Source of the DNA: Methanotrichaceae archaeon
GTDB taxonomy: Archaea > Halobacteriota > Methanosarcinia > Methanotrichales > Methanotrichaceae
NCBI GenBank assembly: GCA_013329455.1
Contig: DUKF01000204.1
Span: forward strand, 1 to 5,213
DNA length: 5,213 nucleotides
Reading direction: 5' to 3'
In this document: in pieces, positions 1 to 4,693 of the stretch
Position numbering within the stretch: position 1 is the first letter of the stretch
Layout: each line of letters opens with the position of its first letter
The notes under the pieces: model-generated
What the model was told of the DNA's origin: nothing
The model's database searches: none
The model's input: only the letters and a program-made list of their open reading frames with translations
Program-made: the position numbers and the translations under genes

Positions 1-21
1 GTATTCAATTCAAAATAAACG

Positions 22-57
22 AGAGCTGCCCGGGGTTCTCCCTTGCGGGCAGCTTTT
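22..57 (-). terminator. Hairpin terminator behind the metzincin gene, possibly bidirectional
   Basis: The arms AGCTGCCCG (24-32) and CGGGCAGCT (46-54) are perfect complements around a 13-base loop. The hairpin starts 10 bases after the stop codon of the minus-strand protease gene. Read on the minus strand, the stem is followed by a T-rich stretch (CTCGTTTATTTTG). Read on the plus strand, it is followed directly by TTTT, and a G-T and an A-T pair can lengthen the stem. It could therefore end transcripts from either side. Archaeal termination depends mainly on T-tracts, so the hairpin's exact role is inferred. Confidence 0.7.
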
Positions 58-63
58 AAGCTA

Positions 64-1443
64 TCAGTCCATGATGTCGGGACTTCCAGTGCAAGAGGAC
101 CTGCCCGAATAGAGCAGAGGACTCGAGGCGCTGCGGCAGTTGCGAGCGCTCTGGACGTCAGGATTGTCGCGGCAGAAGCCGCTGGGTTCCATGATCGACG
201 TCGACGATCCGGCTACCATCCCTGGCCGATAATCGCCCGGATGGAGCAGGTTCACGGCGTGGCCAAGTTCGTGGGCCAGATGGTAGTAGTTCACGTCGCC
301 ACAAGTGCCGCCCTCGCCGGCCGAACATCCCCAAAGCCCAACAGGCATCGGGCAGGGCACTGCCATCTGCTGATCGCAGGTCACGATCTTGGCAGAAGCG
401 GTCCCACTGCTCCAGCATGCTCCGCCACCGTCGAAGTAGGGGTCCCACCGCTCGACCACGAAGACTTCCACCGAGTCGGTGACGTCGACCTCCGCCCGGA
501 GGGCTGCCGCCTCAGCCTCGCTGTTCAGCACCCGGTATGCGTTGTTGTTGATGTAGACCGGCGTCCTGGACCGGATCGCGATGCACCGGACAGTTCCGCA
601 CCGGTCCCAGATCTCCGCCGATCCGTCCAAAAGGGTGTTGTAGACCGTTCCCGTGGCCGAAGGGTCCGAGGGCCCTGTCCCTATGAAGACCGGCTGGACC
701 AAGAGGATCTCGGTAGGGCTCGTCTCCAGGTACCACCAGAGCTTGGTCAGATCGAGGTACACCACCATGTCCCGGAGAGATCCGACTACGGAGCGTTCAA
801 GCTCCAGATGGATCTCGGCGTTCATGGTGACCTCACCCTCGTCCGCCGCCTTCATACCCTCAGGAAGACTCCCCTCTATTTTGCCTGCCATCGATTCGGT
901 GTAGGAGAAGAACTGGTCGCCCTCCTCGGACTTGCTGGGAATAAAGCCCTTTATCTCATCGATCAGGGCGTAGTGGAGGGTCGACTGAAACTCGGTCGAG
1001 AACCGGCCCTTCCTGGAATCATAGGAGGCTTTGTACTCAGGCTCGACCAGGTCGAGGCCGATGACCCCCGAATTGCCCTCTTTTGTGGCAACCCCGCTCG
1101 ATACCAGGTTGAGCCCGGTTAGAACCAGGGTCAGATCGCCCCGATCCCCCGGCACCGCCATAAAGGCGATCTCGCCCCCAAAGCTGGTCTGCTGTTCGCC
1201 AGCATCCGTCGTGACGACGCCTTTTACGTCCTCCAAGTTTCCGATCAAACGGTAATTCTTTTCCTGCTCTTTTTCCGCTTCAACAGGCTCTGCCGTGCTG
1301 AGCTTCTTTCCGATTGAGACGTCCAGGGGACTTTTCAGGAGGCTCGGGCTCTTTTCCATGACCAGATCGGCCCCGAGACAGGTCCCCGATATCACCACAA
1401 GGCCCACCGCCAAAGCGAGCCCCAACAGCAAGATTGTTCTCAA
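64..1443 (-). CDS. Secreted metzincin-type zinc metalloprotease, cysteine-rich
   Basis: The 459-residue product is predicted to be exported and to cleave proteins outside the cell. Residues 1-25 form a signal peptide: MRT, a long Leu/Val/Ile core, then a likely cleavage site near CLGAD. Residues 26-240 are acidic, lack cysteine and are not recognised. The catalytic domain spans about 245-459. It has the zinc motif HELGHAVNLLH at 391-401 (ligands H391, H395, H401; catalytic E392) and a Met-turn STSIMEP around M418. The metzincin consensus is HExxHxxGxxH, but here Asn398 replaces the Gly. Ten cysteines, all between 282 and 451, suggest about five disulfides. The start is TTG, chosen because GGTGAG lies five bases upstream and the next Met (29) would lose the signal peptide. 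The gene follows the winged-helix gene by 50 bases, so they may be co-transcribed. Substrate unknown. Confidence 0.85.
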   Translation of the reverse strand: MRTILLLGLALAVGLVVISGTCLGADLVMEKSPSLLKSPLDVSIGKKLSTAEPVEAEKEQEKNYRLIGNLEDVKGVVTTDAGEQQTSFGGEIAFMAVPGDRGDLTLVLTGLNLVSSGVATKEGNSGVIGLDLVEPEYKASYDSRKGRFSTEFQSTLHYALIDEIKGFIPSKSEEGDQFFSYTESMAGKIEGSLPEGMKAADEGEVTMNAEIHLELERSVVGSLRDMVVYLDLTKLWWYLETSPTEILLVQPVFIGTGPSDPSATGTVYNTLLDGSAEIWDRCGTVRCIAIRSRTPVYINNNAYRVLNSEAEAAALRAEVDVTDSVEVFVVERWDPYFDGGGACWSSGTASAKIVTCDQQMAVPCPMPVGLWGCSAGEGGTCGDVNYYHLAHELGHAVNLLHPGDYRPGMVAGSSTSIMEPSGFCRDNPDVQSARNCRSASSPLLYSGRSSCTGSPDIMD

Positions 1444-1448
1444 AATCG

Positions 1449-1454
1449 CTCACC
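1449..1454 (-). promoter_or_regulatory. Ribosome binding site fixing the TTG start of the metzincin gene
   Basis: On the minus strand GGTGAG ends five bases before the TTG at 1443-1441. It matches the archaeal anti-SD core and supports translation from TTG, which keeps the signal peptide. No in-frame ATG lies nearby. Confidence 0.55.
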
Positions 1455-1491
1455 GCCAAAAATATACCCGGAGCTTTATGATCTCCATATC

Positions 1492-1500
1492 GTTTAAAAT
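1492..1500 (-). promoter_or_regulatory. Possible TATA box of the metzincin gene
   Basis: On the minus strand ATTTTAAAC lies about 50 bases before the TTG start and overlaps the TAA stop of the winged-helix gene. A start of transcription about 25 bases downstream would leave a leader long enough to include the GGTGAG site. If real, the protease can be transcribed apart from the regulator. Read-through from upstream is equally possible. Confidence 0.35.
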
Positions 1501-1835
1501 TTTCCCGAGTATCGAGTTTCGACCTTCTCGAGGTAGAGCAGACCGGTGGGCGTGGACCTGTAGCCGCCGGAAACGGGCTTTGCCACCAGGGCCTTTTCGA
1601 GCATCGCGAGGTGGAATGCAGTCTTCTTCTCATCAAGATCAAACTTTTCGGCGATCTCCTCCGTCGACCTCACGCCGTCGCCAATGAGCTTCAAAATATC
1701 CCTCCTGACTCTGAGCTGGAGGACCTCGAGGGCGAACCTGTGTCCCTCGGCCGACTCCCACGACTTCGGCACCTCCGCGTCGCTCCCGGCGGGATCAATC
1801 TCGATTTCGATCTCAGATCTCTCTTTCAGGCCCAT
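1494..1835 (-). CDS. ArsR-like winged helix-turn-helix transcriptional regulator
   Basis: The 113-residue product is a predicted cytoplasmic DNA-binding regulator. The N-terminal 30 residues are acidic and probably disordered (EIEIEID at 8-14). Residues 37-106 fit a winged helix: a first helix (LQLRVRRDILKLI), an HTH (STEEIAEKFDLDEKKTAFHLAMLEKALV at 58-84, of which the second helix is the likely recognition helix), and a Gly-containing wing (KPVSGGYRSTPTGL) leading to a final helix. The layout and length suit ArsR-type proteins. There is no cysteine at all, so the classical thiol metal site of ArsR/SmtB is absent and another signal must be sensed. The ATG at 1835 has no clear SD site. It is divergent from the acetyltransferase gene and upstream of the protease gene, so either or both could be targets. 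This is inferred from position only. Confidence 0.8.
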   Translation of the reverse strand: MGLKERSEIEIEIDPAGSDAEVPKSWESAEGHRFALEVLQLRVRRDILKLIGDGVRSTEEIAEKFDLDEKKTAFHLAMLEKALVAKPVSGGYRSTPTGLLYLEKVETRYSGKF

Positions 1836-1883
1836 ATTCAGTTCTTTGTCGGGTCAGGGCAAAAGGGCGTCGGAGGAGAGAGG

Positions 1884-1902
1884 CAATTTAGAAATATGTT
1901 AA
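1884..1902. promoter_or_regulatory. Divergent TATA-like promoter between regulator and acetyltransferase genes
   Basis: This 88-base spacer has one AT-rich core, ATTTAGAAATAT (1887-1898), which is close to its own reverse complement and can serve as a TATA box both ways. On the plus strand it follows a purine-rich run (GGAGGAGAGAGG), as expected for a BRE-like element, and lies about 32 bases before the ATG at 1924. That predicts a very short or absent leader, and no SD site is present. On the minus strand it predicts a leader of roughly 25 bases before the ATG at 1835. Confidence 0.5.
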
Positions 1903-1923
1903 GACACCAAGACGATTCGCGAC

Positions 1924-2463
1924 ATGTTGGCGAAGCTCTCAAAGAACCAAAGCCTTTCGATATCAATCCGAAACGACCTTAGACCCGGCGACATCGGTGA
2001 GGTCATCCACCTGCACGGGGTCGTTTATGCCGAGGAGCAGGGGTGGGACCATACCTTCGATGCGTACGTCGCAGGACCTCTGGCCGAGTTTGTCAAGTCC
2101 AGCTCGCTTCGGGACCGGATCTGGATAATCGAGCTGACGGTGGGGGACAAAGAAAGTGGTGGGAAAGAGGTACGGATCGTCGGGTCCGCCGCCATCGTGG
2201 ACTTCTCCGACGGCGACGCTCAGCTCCGGTGGCTCCTTTTGGACCCGGGGGTCAGAGGGCTAGGCCTGGGTCGAAAGCTCGTGGAGGAGGCGCTGAAGTT
2301 TTCTCGATCTGTCGGGTACTCATCGGTCTTCCTATGGACGGTTCAGGGCCTTGAGGCCGCAACGAGCCTCTACGAATCCCTGGGCTTTGAGAAGACCGAG
2401 GAGAAGACTTCCGAGATTTGGGGGGGCATCGTTACCGAGGTCAGATACGACCTCCAGCTTTGA
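1924..2463 (+). CDS. GNAT family N-acetyltransferase
   Basis: The 179-residue product should transfer an acetyl group from acetyl-CoA to an amine; its substrate is unknown. The acetyl-CoA pyrophosphate loop is DPGVRGLGLGRKLVEEAL at 107-124 (R-x-x-G-x-G type, R111 to G116). Strand and helix elements follow (SSVFLWTV at 133-140), then a late Tyr (Y150) in SLYESLGF at 148-155, the usual general-acid position. The N-terminal pattern LRPGDIGEVIHLHG...YAEEQGWDHTFDAYVAGPL and the ending ...EVRYDLQL resemble the acetyltransferase half of archaeal and bacterial proteins that fuse a MarR-type HTH to GNAT (recalled, not searched). Here the HTH half is absent. The ATG at 1924 has no SD site and is probably leaderless. 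The gene is divergent from a winged-helix regulator and 55 bases before a thioesterase gene on the same strand. Confidence 0.88.
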   Translation: MLAKLSKNQSLSISIRNDLRPGDIGEVIHLHGVVYAEEQGWDHTFDAYVAGPLAEFVKSSSLRDRIWIIELTVGDKESGGKEVRIVGSAAIVDFSDGDAQLRWLLLDPGVRGLGLGRKLVEEALKFSRSVGYSSVFLWTVQGLEAATSLYESLGFEKTEEKTSEIWGGIVTEVRYDLQL

Positions 2464-2504
2464 GATGTTGAGATCACGAGTTCAGACGGCGAAAACGCTT
2501 ATTT

Positions 2505-2508
2505 GGAG
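2505..2508 (+). promoter_or_regulatory. Ribosome binding site of the thioesterase gene
   Basis: GGAG (within TTGGAGAT) lies ten bases before the ATG at 2519 and seven before an in-frame TTG at 2516. The two starts are adjacent codons and differ by one residue. ATG is preferred. The site supports translation from a polycistronic message with the acetyltransferase. Confidence 0.5.
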
Positions 2509-2518
2509 ATGCTGATTG

Positions 2519-2938
2519 ATGAGTGAGGAGATATTCGAGGCGATCCGAAAGAGGGTCGAAAAGGAGCCCTACGCAAAGAAGATGGGACTCAAGCTGGTCG
2601 AGGTGGATAGCGGCTATTCTCTGGTGGAGATGAAGTTCACCGAGGATATGGAGAACGTCTTTGGGATGGCCCACGGCGGCGCCATATTCTCCTTGATCGA
2701 CGAGGCCTTCGAGGTCGCCTCCAACTCGCACGGCACAGTCTCGGTGGCTCTCAGCATGAGCGTCACATACGTCAGCTCTCCGAAAAGGGGTGACAGGCTG
2801 CTGGCGGAAGGAAAGGAGGTCAGCAGGTCCAACAGGGTTGCGACCTACAGCATCCAGGTCAAAACCGAGAAGAACGATCTTATCGCGATCTGCCAGGCTC
2901 TGGTCTACAGAAAGAGGGACCCTCTGCCCTTTCTGTGA
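2519..2938 (+). CDS. PaaI-type hotdog-fold thioesterase
   Basis: The 139-residue product is predicted to hydrolyse acyl-CoA thioesters in the cytoplasm. Length and layout match single-domain hotdog thioesterases of the PaaI/YbgC-like superfamily. The signature ENVFGMAHGGAIFSLIDEAFE (about 45-65) contains N46, the HGG turn at 52-54 at the start of the long 'sausage' helix, and D61, the position of the catalytic acid in PaaI enzymes. A VALSMSVTYVSSPKRGD segment and a closing strand (YSIQVKTEKNDLIAICQALVYRK) complete the fold. Such enzymes often free CoA from dead-end aromatic or short acyl-CoAs, but the substrate cannot be read from sequence. The gene lies 55 bases after the acetyltransferase on the same strand and both use acyl-CoA chemistry, so co-transcription is plausible. 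It ends tail-to-tail with a minus-strand ORF. Confidence 0.88.
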   Translation: MSEEIFEAIRKRVEKEPYAKKMGLKLVEVDSGYSLVEMKFTEDMENVFGMAHGGAIFSLIDEAFEVASNSHGTVSVALSMSVTYVSSPKRGDRLLAEGKEVSRSNRVATYSIQVKTEKNDLIAICQALVYRKRDPLPFL

Positions 2939-2950
2939 GACCGTTGTTGA

Positions 2951-3484
2951 TCAAACCGAAGAAGGCTCGTGAAGTCGCAAAACGATTGTCAAATCGATCA
3001 CAGCATAAAAACAGCTGAAGGTTCTCAGGCGGAAAGTCATTTCGGATTTGGAGATCGGGATCGAAGAGCCCGGACCTCGCTTCGCTATTATCCTTCTAAG
3101 GAGAACTTGAAGGCCTTCAGCCGTGAAAGCATTTTTTTTCGCTCCAAAGGCGGCAGGAACGAAGGTCACATTTGATCTCTGACCGAAAGTTTCAACGTAC
3201 TCTCTGGTGACGAAACCCAGACTGTTGAGGTCTCGGCCGTCGAAGCTGATCTTCAGGAAGATGTTCGAAGAAACAAACTCGTCGAACTCGATATCGTTCT
3301 CAGGCACCATCGCAAGAGGAAGATCCTGCCACGCAAGCCAAGAATAACACTTCTGAAGCGCCCGGTCATCCTCTCTACATTCTGGCACCGGCCATCCCTG
3401 GGCGGTCCAGCTGATCCTTTCAGCTATTTCAGCTATAATGCTCTTACCGCCGATCGTCAAATTTCCATACATATCTTCACACAT
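2951..3484 (-). CDS. Unrecognised protein, possibly frameshifted near its C-terminus
   Basis: I do not recognise this 177-residue product. It has no signal peptide or membrane segment. It is Trp-rich in residues 26-52 (SWTAQGWPVPE, then CYSWLAWQDLP) and acidic around 61-70 (PENDIEFDEF). A regular-looking stretch follows (SNIFLKISFDGRDLNSLGF, 73-91). At residues 116-118 the coding strand has eight A's in a row (3132-3139). With one A fewer, the frame would end about 14 residues later at a double stop, TAA TAG (3085-3090), giving about 131 residues. The last 60 residues of the long form look less protein-like. The ATG at 3484 follows the 55-residue HTH gene on the same strand, so the two are probably one operon. 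An internal ATG at 3472 is an alternative start. No function is assigned. Confidence 0.55.
   Translation of the reverse strand: MCEDMYGNLTIGGKSIIAEIAERISWTAQGWPVPECREDDRALQKCYSWLAWQDLPLAMVPENDIEFDEFVSSNIFLKISFDGRDLNSLGFVTREYVETFGQRSNVTFVPAAFGAKKNAFTAEGLQVLLRRIIAKRGPGSSIPISKSEMTFRLRTFSCFYAVIDLTIVLRLHEPSSV
3007..3028 (-). terminator. Possible terminator of the HTH/orphan operon
   Basis: On the minus strand a small stem, CTGA (3028-3025) pairing with TCAG (3018-3015), is followed by CTGTTTTT, a run of five T's at 3011-3007. The stem is weak, but archaeal termination relies mainly on T-runs. The site would lie inside the long form of the orphan gene but about 60-80 bases beyond its end if that gene stops at 3085-3090, so it mildly favours the shorter form. 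Confidence 0.3.
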
Positions 3485-3528
3485 ATCAAGTCACTTTTTC
3501 GTTCAATTTTTCTTTCACGTCGACATTT

Positions 3529-3696
3529 TCATACTCGTTCTATCTGCAATTCCTTCAACCTGGATCGGAGGGTTCTCATGCTCACCTTGTGAACCACCGA
3601 TAAGGCCATCAAATCTCCGTAGCCTTCTGATGCCTCTTTGAGCGTGCTGTCCAGGTTCTGCCCAACTATTGAGTTTTGGTTTTGTGTCTTGTTCAT
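3529..3696 (-). CDS. Small protein with a Fis-like helix-turn-helix
   Basis: The 55-residue product starts at ATG 3696 behind a strong SD site (GAGGAGAG, six-base spacing), which makes it a real gene despite its size. The N-terminus is Asn/Gln-rich (MNKTQNQNS). Residues 29-52 (LMALSVVHKVSMRTLRSRLKELQI) fit a short HTH, and the RTLRSRLKELQI ending resembles the recognition helix of Fis-type HTHs, so DNA binding is inferred. The frame stops at TGA 3531-3529. Immediately past it, the +1 frame reads YENVDVKEKLNEKVT and stops at 3486, one base before the next gene's ATG. This suggests either an original product of about 70 residues or a frame shift. A small DNA-binding protein before a larger orphan is reminiscent of toxin-antitoxin or phage-type regulatory pairs. 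That role is speculative. Confidence 0.6.
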   Translation of the reverse strand: MNKTQNQNSIVGQNLDSTLKEASEGYGDLMALSVVHKVSMRTLRSRLKELQIERV

Positions 3697-3702
3697 ATCT
3701 AT

Positions 3703-3722
3703 CTCTCCTCAATTTTAAATAT
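3703..3722 (-). promoter_or_regulatory. SD site and AT-rich promoter core of the small HTH gene
   Basis: Reading the minus strand, ATATTTAAAATT (3722-3711) is a near-ideal TATA box, followed by GAGGAGAG (3710-3703) six bases before the ATG. The two conflict. A TATA box only about 20 bases from the ATG would start transcription at or near the ATG and leave the SD out of the message. Either the SD is used and a weaker box upstream (GAATATGC, 3744-3737) drives transcription, or the mRNA is leaderless. Confidence 0.5.
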
Positions 3723-4005
3723 TTTGTTCTTTTTGTGCATATTCGTCCCTGCCAAGGCCGATAGCTGCCACACAAAAACAGAGAGAAAGTCAAAAGCCTG
3801 CGGAACTCACAAATTCGCCCCGAACTCTGCAACTTCTTCCGTCTTGCCATTCAGCATAGCGCAAGATCGCCAAACAGAAGATCTCCGTCCCGAGAAATCG
3901 AGCAGATCGAAAGCGAGAGAGAAACGAACTGTCTCTTAGTAGAGCAGCCTAGCGCAGCGAAATCGCCGCGCTGACTGCCAACGACGCTTAAGGCAGATGA
4001 TAATC
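3723..4005. other. Gene-poor stretch between TRAM and small HTH genes
   Basis: No convincing gene is seen here. It contains the upstream promoter region of the HTH gene (to about 3745), a T-rich patch on the minus strand (3771-3790) and two hairpins (3933-3944 and 3951-3972). A minus-strand frame stays open from within the TRAM gene to a TGA near 3797, but it has only one late ATG (16 codons) and no SD site. No tRNA cloverleaf is apparent. The stretch could carry the 3' end of the TRAM transcript, a small RNA, or decayed coding DNA. Confidence 0.4.
3951..3972 (-). terminator. GC-rich hairpin 34 bases past the TRAM stop
   Basis: On the minus strand AGCGCGGCGA and TCGCTGCGCT pair over ten positions with one G-U wobble. 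On the plus strand that pair becomes an A-C mismatch, so the RNA would be better formed from the minus strand, the same as the TRAM gene. There is no T-run after it. It may therefore be a 3' stabiliser or processing signal and not a classical terminator. A second small hairpin (CTCT, four-base loop, AGAG, 3933-3944) follows. Confidence 0.4.
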
Positions 4006-4248
4006 TTAGACCTTGTGAGCTATTGCAAACCTTTGCATAACCTTGTCGACCATTATCGTGGCCTTATCGCCAACTCCGGTCTCCGGAACGAAGATGACAA
4101 ACCCCTCAATTCTGGCGATGCCATCTCCTTGCTTTGATATGTCCTCGATCTCAACGTCGTATTCCTTTCCAGTCTCGACTGGCGCTGAAGGGCCAAACCC
4201 GCCGGCACCAAAAGAGCCTCTATTATTACCGTACAAACTTTGCACCAT
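4006..4248 (-). CDS. TRAM domain protein, small RNA-binding/RNA chaperone type
   Basis: The 80-residue product consists of a flexible Gly-rich N-terminus (GNNRGSFGAGGFG, 7-19) and one TRAM domain (about 23-80) with its hallmark pattern: GKEYDVEIEDISKQGDGIARIEGFVIFVPETGVGD, then a basic-hydrophobic ending, VMQRFAIAHKV. TRAM is an OB-like beta-barrel that binds RNA. Single-domain TRAM proteins are abundant in methanogens and haloarchaea, and some act as RNA chaperones in the cold (established for the family). ATG 4248 has only AAAGG touching it. An alternative is TTG at 4236, six bases after GGATGGTG, giving a 76-residue protein beginning MYGNNRG. A clear TATA box lies about 60 bases upstream. 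The gene appears to be a single transcription unit. Confidence 0.92.
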   Translation of the reverse strand: MVQSLYGNNRGSFGAGGFGPSAPVETGKEYDVEIEDISKQGDGIARIEGFVIFVPETGVGDKATIMVDKVMQRFAIAHKV

Positions 4249-4305
4249 CCTTTGCGAAAAACCATAAAACAGAACAGCTTAACGCAATGAGCTAGGTAGG
4301 TTTGC

Positions 4306-4317
4306 GACTATTTAAGT
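4306..4317 (-). promoter_or_regulatory. TATA box of the TRAM gene
   Basis: On the minus strand ACTTAAATAGTC contains TTAAATA (4315-4309), preceded by the A-rich CAAAGA expected of a BRE. A transcription start about 25 bases on would lie near 4285 and give a leader of about 36 bases before ATG 4248. Confidence 0.65.
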
Positions 4318-4565
4318 CTTTGTACATCACCACAAAAACAATCCTCGGTTCTGCTCTTCGGCCATGAATGACCACGAATAAAGGGAAAAGAGAGCACGAA
4401 AGGTTCTGAAAGGATCCCATCAACCGATTTTGAAGAGATGAAAATCGTCATCTTCTTTTTCATCCTGCTCCGGAAGCCATCGTACTCGTATCCGTCGCCA
4501 GGTTCGATTGAAAGGAGCTGATCTGAAGAGCCTTGCACGCCTTTCCAACCGGAGCAGGTCGCCAA
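4308..4565 (-). CDS. Uncertain ORF, unrecognised product
   Basis: This 85-codon frame begins with TTG at 4565, eight bases after GAGG (4577-4574), and stops with a TAG that is part of the TRAM TATA box. The middle has reasonable composition (LLSIEPGDGYEYDGF, 21-35, then RMKKKMTIFISS, 34-45) but no family I know. There is no in-frame ATG before codon 35, and the frame is closed by a TGA just upstream. It could be a real small gene, a remnant, or chance. If it is not a gene, positions 4318-4693 (about 375 bases) are an intergenic region holding only the promoters of the TRAM and TIR genes. Confidence 0.25.
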   Translation of the reverse strand: MATCSGWKGVQGSSDQLLSIEPGDGYEYDGFRSRMKKKMTIFISSKSVDGILSEPFVLSFPFIRGHSWPKSRTEDCFCGDVQRLK

Positions 4566-4679
4566 ATTCCGATCCTCGACATATTTCAGCCGTCAAAATT
4601 TGAAGCTGAAATTCCCACGCTTTTTCCTATTCCCCACACCAACGGAAACTGTGAATACTCATCACGACCATACCCCTCC

Positions 4680-4683
4680 GGAG
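4680..4683 (+). promoter_or_regulatory. Ribosome binding site of the TIR gene
   Basis: GGAG lies ten bases before the ATG at 4694 and supports that start. Upstream, AAAATTT (4595-4601) is the nearest reasonable TATA candidate, but it is weak. Confidence 0.4.
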
Positions 4684-4693
4684 TTTTACGCTC

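Noticed and set aside
43..1122. Long plus-strand open frame of 359 codons
   Set aside because: It lies antisense to the metzincin gene, which has a signal peptide, zinc motif and Met-turn. The plus frame gives an Arg/Pro/His-rich product typical of a GC-rich shadow.
3515..3850. Minus-strand open frame of 111 codons
   Set aside because: It overlaps the 55-residue HTH gene in another frame, has no SD site, crosses that gene's TATA/SD region and gives an Arg-rich, protein-unlike product.
3676..3939. Plus-strand frame with a hydrophobic, signal-like start
   Set aside because: The hydrophobic run comes from the AT-rich promoter of the minus-strand HTH gene. There is no SD site and the rest is Ser/Lys/Arg-rich without pattern.
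4053..4265. Minus-strand frame beginning at an ATG upstream of the TRAM start
   Set aside because: It overlaps the TRAM domain in another frame and has no recognisable protein pattern.
4432..4463. Plus-strand hairpin followed by TCTTTTTC, resembling a terminator
   Set aside because: The stem is interrupted and no plus-strand gene lies upstream for it to serve. It may simply reflect the Lys-rich codons of the minus-strand frame.
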